Assembly (NCBI GenBank): GCA_951812925.1
Contig: OX638370.1
Coordinates: 111,738,897-111,802,896, forward strand
Length of the DNA stretch: 64,000 nt
Direction of reading: 5' to 3'
Source: Calliopum simillimum
Lineage: Eukaryota; Arthropoda; Insecta; Diptera; Lauxaniidae
Shown: positions 59,248 to 64,000 of the stretch, in pieces
Numbering within the stretch: position 1 is the stretch's first letter
Layout: the number at the start of each line of letters is the position of its first letter
Notes under the pieces: generated by a model
What the model saw: the letters and a program-made list of their open reading frames with translations, nothing else
The model's database searches: none
Told to the model about the DNA's origin: nothing
Position numbers and translations under genes: made by a program

Positions 59248-60490
59248 TTTGATTGTAGTATTTTAAAGAATATTTTTGAATGGGATGCAAATATTTTTAT
59301 TTTTTTTTTGTGTTGAGTTACAAAAGTCTGAAACGAAAAAGATATAAGATAAGAATTTTTAATATAATGGATTTTTAGAAGCATAATAAAAAGAATCTCA
59401 AAACTATAAAAATTAATTTACATCATTTATTTTTTCTACGGCAGATGTGCTGAAGTACAAATAAGCGTTTCTGCTTTCATTGCATTGTCGGTATTTAAGA
59501 TTTTTCCTAAAGAAATATTTAACATTTTTAGGGAAGAACTGTACTATTTGAATAATAGCTAAGTGTTCATAGTTCTGTCTATACCGTGTATACTATAAAC
59601 ACGTGCTATTAAAACATTAATTTTTTTTTTTTTGCTTTTTTACTTTAACGCAACAGTTTAACCAAAGTACCGATTACAAAAAGGCACTTAGTTTAATTGC
59701 ACTCAAGATCACTTACTGGAAAATAAATATCCCAGCCACTTACAACTTACATATGGTACGGGTTAAAGATTATAAAGTTGCCAACAAGTGGGTGTACTTT
59801 GGTCATAGATCACAGCTTCTTGTAAAGTTAATCTTTCAGGCCGACTCGACGAGCAATAATTCATATCTTAAAGCATAATCCGGTTTTAAAACCAAAATAT
59901 CTAATGGAGACAAAAAATGTTTATTTTTCTAAATTAGCCAATATCTCCAAAATAACAGAACTTACGGAGAAATACATTACAGATTTATATTTTGCGGCTC
60001 AAAATCCATATAAAAAGTTTAACAGTTAAAATTTTAAAACCAAAATCATATTCAGGACCACTTTTTTGTTTTAAAAATAGTTTGGGATCCATCAAATGTT
60101 CTCTGAAATGTTCTAAATTTCACATGGTGCTTATTTACATCAAAGAGAACATGTTGGTGAAGTGTGAGCACAATTTCGAGAAATTTTAAAATTTTAGACC
60201 ATTTTAACGTGCACGGGGAGTAAAATAGTACTTGCTAATTTATTTCTCATAAATTTTAGCAGAATCTCAAGTCAGAATAGTGACAATTCCCTGAAGTAAA
60301 TTTAACCTAACTGTTTTAGTCAATTCAGAATGTATAGGTTAGGGTGGCGGTAATTGCGTGAGCCTCACACATAGGCCAACTAGGTCCATAGCCGTTATTC
60401 AGAATGTATGCTTGCTAGTAATTTTTTTGAAAAAAATTAGCATGATATTTACCTTACTGTAAAGTACAAACAAAAAAAAAAAAAACGAAC
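59248..60490. other. upstream region of HMG-CoA synthase copy 2
   Basis: No coding sequence. A TTAAATACCGA word (complement of 59492-59502) may be the TATA-like element. A good acceptor-like TATCTTTTTCGTTTCAG lies on the complement near 59322-59338, so a leader intron is possible. Near 60345-60405 is a GC-richer stretch (GGTGGCGGTAATTGCGTGAG) that I cannot assign. Confidence 0.35.
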
Positions 60491-60494
60491 TGAC

Positions 60495-60565
60495 CGCATT
60501 AGGGTACGAACCCTGGCCCGTCCGTATGATAGGTAGATACATATCCTCCTGCGCTACTGGCGCAT
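60495..60565 (-). repeat. tRNA-derived, SINE-like segment
   Basis: On the complement, TAGCGCAGGAGG (60556-60545) fits an RNA polymerase III box A and GGGTTCGTACCC (60513-60502) fits box B, at about tRNA spacing. The anticodon arm does not fold properly and the acceptor arms do not pair, so this is a tRNA-derived repeat rather than a tRNA gene. Confidence 0.45.
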
Positions 60566-61588
60566 ATGATGAATAGGTATAAGATTTGTATATAAAGCAA
60601 ATGTCTGTCTAAAAATAGAAATTGTTACTAAAATTATAAAAGTCAAAATGATTAAATATTTTTATGATATTTACCTTACTCGAGTGGAGTAAAAATTATG
60701 ACATTCATTTTTGAGCGTGAAAAAATAAAATAATTTTTACTAGAATTATAAATTCAAAATGGTCACACATTTTTTGGCTGAAAGTATAATTTACTTTACA
60801 TAAAGTCAAATGTAGGCAATTTGTAGTAAATATTACTTTATTATTTAACTGTATTTTATTTGGTAATATCGAATAGTTCATACGTAAGGTAATTTATGTT
60901 TGACATTTAGTGTTAATTACTGTATTTGTTTACTAGCCGAATGCAGTAAAAATTATGATGCGTTTTTTCTGCGTATAAGGTGGCGGAGGCTCTAGCGTGG
61001 TATTGTTTTCAAGCTTAGCACATACATTTACATTTTTCATATGCATTGTAAGAGGTTTTGCTCCATATTTATTAATTGTTCTAGCTGGTATAGATATAGT
61101 TCACTTGTTTCACTGCATTCTTTGTGGAACATGCTTTTGGCGTTGTTCAGTAACAGTAGAAAAACTAAAAGTCTACCTTTAGGCGCTGTAGTGCCTTATT
61201 TTAGCCTAAATATGCTTTTTAAATTTAGAGTTGTGCTGCGTTCGTTAGTTAAATAAATAACAATAAATCAAGCATGCAGGCGTTATATCATACAAACAAA
61301 TAAATTTGTATATTAATTAAGAACATGAAAATATACATACATCATTGGTAAGGAGAGAGAAACAGACATCTACATGCACTGACATTTTAAGTTAAGTATA
61401 CAAAAACATGAAGAAAAAGCGGATCTATGCCCTAGTCCAGTCGATTCGATTCTACATAAAGGATAAAAAATAGAAAACTGCAAAATCCCATACAAAAAAC
61501 GAAATTCAAAAAACTTAAAACTCTTTTTTCTCAAAACATGAAAAATGTAGATGTCTAGTTGTAGTTTTAATGAGTAATATCTTTCTAG
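60566..61588. other. spacer without a gene
   Basis: Two overlapping plus-strand frames (60997, 61041) are unrecognised and not splice-supported. Confidence 0.4.
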
Positions 61589-61730
61589 TAAAGATGGGCG
61601 CGGGCCTAATTTTTTGAGGCCCGGGTCCGCATGAATATTTTTTTTTTTTTTGAAGTACGAGCCTGTCCACTATATAATTACAAATTCACACTTTTTTATG
61701 ATTTAAAGAACAAAAATTCTTGTTGCCGTC

Positions 61731-62001
61731 TTCCTAAACGTCAGTTGCTTTGTATTGCAACAGCATTTTCATGCATAAAATGTTGCTTAATTTTACTATT
61801 TATTTATTAAGAACAACGTTCATAAAAAGCATCAACTTTGTTACTGATGCACCGATTGCTATGCATATATGCATATATATGCAACATATTGTAGTTCGGT
61901 ATTAGCAAGAATGATGTAGTAAAAACATAAGGTCCTGATATTATGCAACATTTTTTTTATGAAACTGCTGTTTTAATACATAGCAGCTGACATTTAGGAA
62001 G
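61731..62001. repeat. 271-bp MITE nested in the hAT-like element
   Basis: CTTCCTAAACGTCAGTTGCT at 61731 is mirrored by the complement CTTCCTAAATGTCAGCTGCT at the right end. A self-complementary ATGCATATATGCAT core lies near 61860-61880. Confidence 0.7.
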
Positions 62002-62151
62002 AATCTCTTGATTTAGTAAAGCAATGCTTTTCAAAGGAGGAAAAAACAAACATTTTACATTGAGTGCTTGTTTGCGGTTTTTTGGTCGAATTTAATAAGA
62101 GTTTTTGGTCGAATTGAGTTACTCCATTGTCATTCTATCACCACATACCTT

Positions 62152-62794
62152 TATACCCTATTCTCACTTGACTGGTTTACCAGATGAATCCTGATTAAGC
62201 ACTAACCAGGATAGTTTTCCATATAAAAAGCTTTTCGATTTGTATGGAAAAGATTCGCTTGTTTTCAATTTTTCAATTCCAAAATTATCTTTATTCATGT
62301 TTCGTTTGAATTAAAATTCATAATTTATCAATTTAGAGACTTAGCTTATAAGCTATTACAACTACGAAAGAAAGTTTTCAAATAATTAGATCATTTAACC
62401 CAAAAAATCGGCAGGTGGCATCTCCAAATTCAAAAAATCCCAGGGAAATTAAGAAATTTCTCTTTCTTTTGACACATGCAAAATGTAAACAAAACATTTT
62501 TAATAAAAAGCAAATAAAAGCTAAATCAAAAATTGTTCGTCTCAATTGTTTTAAAAAAATTTAAATAACGAAATATATAAAAATATATTTGAAAAAAGTG
62601 AGAATAGTGTCGTGATTTGGTAAACGCCATTTACATTTGTCAAAAACAAAAAAAAAATTCATTTGGCGATGCCACCTGCCAATTTTTTAGGTAAAACTAT
62701 CTAATTTTTTGAAAACTAGCTAATCTTTTCCATACAAATCGAAAAACTTAATCAGCATTAATCTGGTTAACCAGACAAGTGAGAATAGGGTATA
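62152..62794. repeat. 640-bp element nested in the hAT-like element
   Basis: TATACCCTATTCTCACTTG at 62152 and CAAGTGAGAATAGGGTATA ending at 62794 are perfect inverted repeats; the TGGTTTACCAGAT and ATCTGGTTAACCA words extend them inward. It contains two further internal inverted words (AATCGAAAAGCTTTT-type) and GATGCCACCTGCC / GGCAGGTGGCATC. Confidence 0.8.
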
Positions 62795-62856
62795 AGTCCC
62801 AATATTATACATTATTTTACATATTTTTATGTATGAACAAATTTTTATTCAGGTAC

Positions 62857-63006
62857 ATATGAGGCCATGAGCGCAACAGTGGCCTAACCCTCACTTCGTT
62901 AAAAAATCAAAAGCAAATAACTTGTGCTTGTGTCGACTCAGGTTATGTGCTTTTGCTTTATCAACGAGATAAAGGTTAGGCCACAGTTGCGCTCATAGCC
63001 TCATAT
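62857..63006. repeat. 150-bp hairpin nested in the hAT-like element
   Basis: ATATGAGGCCATGAGCGCAA at 62857 and the following CAGTGGCCTAACC are mirrored by GGTTAGGCCACAGTTGCGCT and CATAGCCTCATAT ending at 63006, a 33-bp stem with few mismatches. Confidence 0.8.
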
Positions 63007-63134
63007 ATGCTTCAAATTTTCGGGTTTATGGGGTTAGACCCGAGCTCGCACAAAACTCGAATTTAAGGCTCGAGCCCATTGGTGAAGAAAGGCCGGCGGG
63101 CCGAGATAAAAAACGCGGCCCGTGCTCAGCTTTA

Positions 63135-63474
63135 ATTCGAAGCGAATGGAACGTTTCGAATCCATAGGATTTGCTTTATGAAAATTACTAGAAAGTCATA
63201 GTTGAAAAGTATATCCTTATTTTGTCAAGTTTATGGAAACATTTCATCTGTTTTTCTCTTTTTACATATGACAGCATATTCTCATGTTTTTAATTAATAT
63301 ACAAACTTGCTCATCTGTCATCTGTTTCTCTCTTCTTTACATAAAACAGTGTAGTCCCATGTGCTTAATTAATATGCAAATTTGCTCATTCGTGTATGAT
63401 AAATTGCTTTCCTAACAAGCCAAATTTATTGCTATTTAATTAATGAACAAACCTTATGTGGCATCAACTACTAA
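63135..63474. other. upstream region of the receptor-like gene
   Basis: It contains a direct duplication of about 95 bp: TGTTTTTCTCTTTTTACATATGACAG...TTGCTCAT near 63249-63318 and TGTTTCTCTCTTCTTTACATAAAACAG...TTGCTCAT near 63324-63391. No gene. Confidence 0.5.
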
Positions 63475-63510
63475 TATAAATCGCAGTTTAATTCTAAAAT
63501 GAGGCAGTTA
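63475..63510 (+). promoter_or_regulatory. core promoter of the receptor-like gene
   Basis: TATAAAT at 63475 is followed at normal spacing by GCAGTT (a possible A+1 at 63506). An ATG at 63499 just before this would give only a short frame that stops before the main start. Confidence 0.45.
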
Positions 63511-63532
63511 TTAGTTAAATTCCACGCACAAT

Positions 63533-64000
63533 ATGTGCAAGATAGCGCCTAAAGTTAGACTTTTAGTTTTCCTACTGTTACTGCGCAACGCCATAGCTTA
63601 TAACTTCGGTATGTTGGATATGAATCCCGAAAGTGATCTATTAATGACACAAAAAGTATGTTCCATAGCCACAAGAAAAGCAGCACAAGTAAACTATATC
63701 TATACTAGCGAGAAGTGGAACAACAGCACAATAAATCTGGAGCGAAACCTTTTAAAATGTATGGGAAAAATGCCAATGTATGTGCTAAGTTTGGAAACAA
63801 CTCCGTTAGAGCCTGCGCGACATTATGACAGTGGTAACTTTTTTATTATACCCGAAGAACCAAGCACATACTTGCAATGCTTGGAACGCATAATTAACTT
63901 ACTAAACGTAAAACTACGTCACAAGCATTTTCATCATTATTTTTTTATCTGGCGTAATGCCACAAAAGAACAGCTACGAAATTTTTTCCTACAAGTATGG
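63533..64000 (+). CDS. probable ionotropic receptor, N-terminal part (cut by the window end)
   Basis: The frame is open for 156 codons to the window edge. It starts with a signal peptide (MCKIAPKVRLLVFLLLLRNA, cleaved near Ala-Tyr at 22-23), then an extracellular segment with sequons (NNST near 70, NAT near 142). The stretch FFIWRNATKEQLRNFFLQVW at 137-156 resembles the ...L...A....L...F..CW pattern in the N-terminal domain of fly divergent ionotropic receptors (the large taste-related clade). No ligand-binding or pore domain is in view, so the family call is tentative; another secreted or membrane protein is possible. The start is chosen because the earlier ATG at 63499 is out of frame and stops at once. 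Confidence 0.6.
   Translation, partial: MCKIAPKVRLLVFLLLLRNAIAYNFGMLDMNPESDLLMTQKVCSIATRKAAQVNYIYTSEKWNNSTINLERNLLKCMGKMPMYVLSLETTPLEPARHYDSGNFFIIPEEPSTYLQCLERIINLLNVKLRHKHFHHYFFIWRNATKEQLRNFFLQVW

Larger units (their letters stand above)
61589..63134. mobile_element. hAT-like element with three nested repeats
   Basis: The ends TAAAGATGGGCGCGGGCC (61589) and complement TAAAGCTGAGCACGGGCC (from 63134) are inverted, with further G+C-rich GGGCC/GGCCCG words inside. This is the style of some hAT families; an 8-bp target duplication is not seen. Three smaller inverted-repeat elements lie inside (61731-62001, 62152-62794, 62857-63006). Confidence 0.6.

Noticed and set aside
1..64000. CRISPR array, integron or bacterial operon
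   Set aside because: No regularly spaced identical repeats with unique spacers exist, and the genes have introns. The repeated words found belong to transposons.

Overview
The window is AT-rich (about two-thirds A+T by eye) nuclear DNA of an insect, almost certainly a higher fly. The evidence is the gene set (V-ATPase subunit C, HMG-CoA synthase, glycoside hydrolase family 27 alpha-N-acetylgalactosaminidase, and a probable fly-type divergent ionotropic receptor), short GT-AG introns of 60-85 bp, CAAAATG-type start contexts, TATA/TCAKTY core promoters and the transposon mix. I cannot name the species. There are no bacterial genes and no CRISPR array.

Layout. 1-3.2 kb: AT-rich DNA without a gene. 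3.2-5.6 kb: a LINE fragment, a 1.37-kb foldback element and MITE sequence. 7.0-10.5 kb (minus): the 5' part of the V-ATPase subunit C gene (Vha44), i.e. two coding exons plus a leader exon separated by a 2.7-kb intron holding a MITE and a mariner fossil; the rest of the gene lies beyond the left edge. 10.5-37 kb: no convincing host gene. This stretch is packed with transposons: a tandem duplication with a MITE in one copy, a hAT-like element (12.0-12.7), nested foldbacks (13.8-16.9), a Helitron (19.2-21.9), a 2.7-kb palindrome (23.75-26.5), an element with ACAT target duplication (29.6-31.8), and a hAT-foldback-mariner nest (31.8-34.8). 37.1-46.6 kb (plus): two tandem nine-exon alpha-N-acetylgalactosaminidase genes, copies A and B. 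46.6-50.5 kb: transposon remnants. 50.9-52.3 and 57.9-59.2 kb (minus): two tandem intronless HMG-CoA synthase genes, separated by a mariner and other repeats. 59.3-63.4 kb: repeats, including a four-layer nest. 63.5-64.0 kb (plus): the 5' end of a probable ionotropic receptor gene, cut by the window edge.

The genes do not form an operon-like system. Vha44 supplies the regulatory stalk subunit of the proton pump; the two GH27 enzymes remove alpha-linked terminal sugars in an acidic or secreted compartment; the two HMG-CoA synthases make HMG-CoA for the mevalonate branch, which in insects feeds juvenile hormone, dolichol, ubiquinone and prenylation rather than sterols; the last gene is probably chemosensory. 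Both duplicated pairs have a patchwork pattern: part of each pair is nearly identical, including silent or intronic sites, and the rest is clearly diverged, which suggests gene conversion.

The best leads are these conversion-like tracts, the changed 3' end and active-site neighbour of GH27 copy B, the Helitron with six identical 14-15-mers, and several families of long foldback elements that share internal modules but have different ends. I found no clear evidence of a wholly new functional system. All boundaries were read by eye; splice sites and element ends need transcript or genome-wide confirmation.
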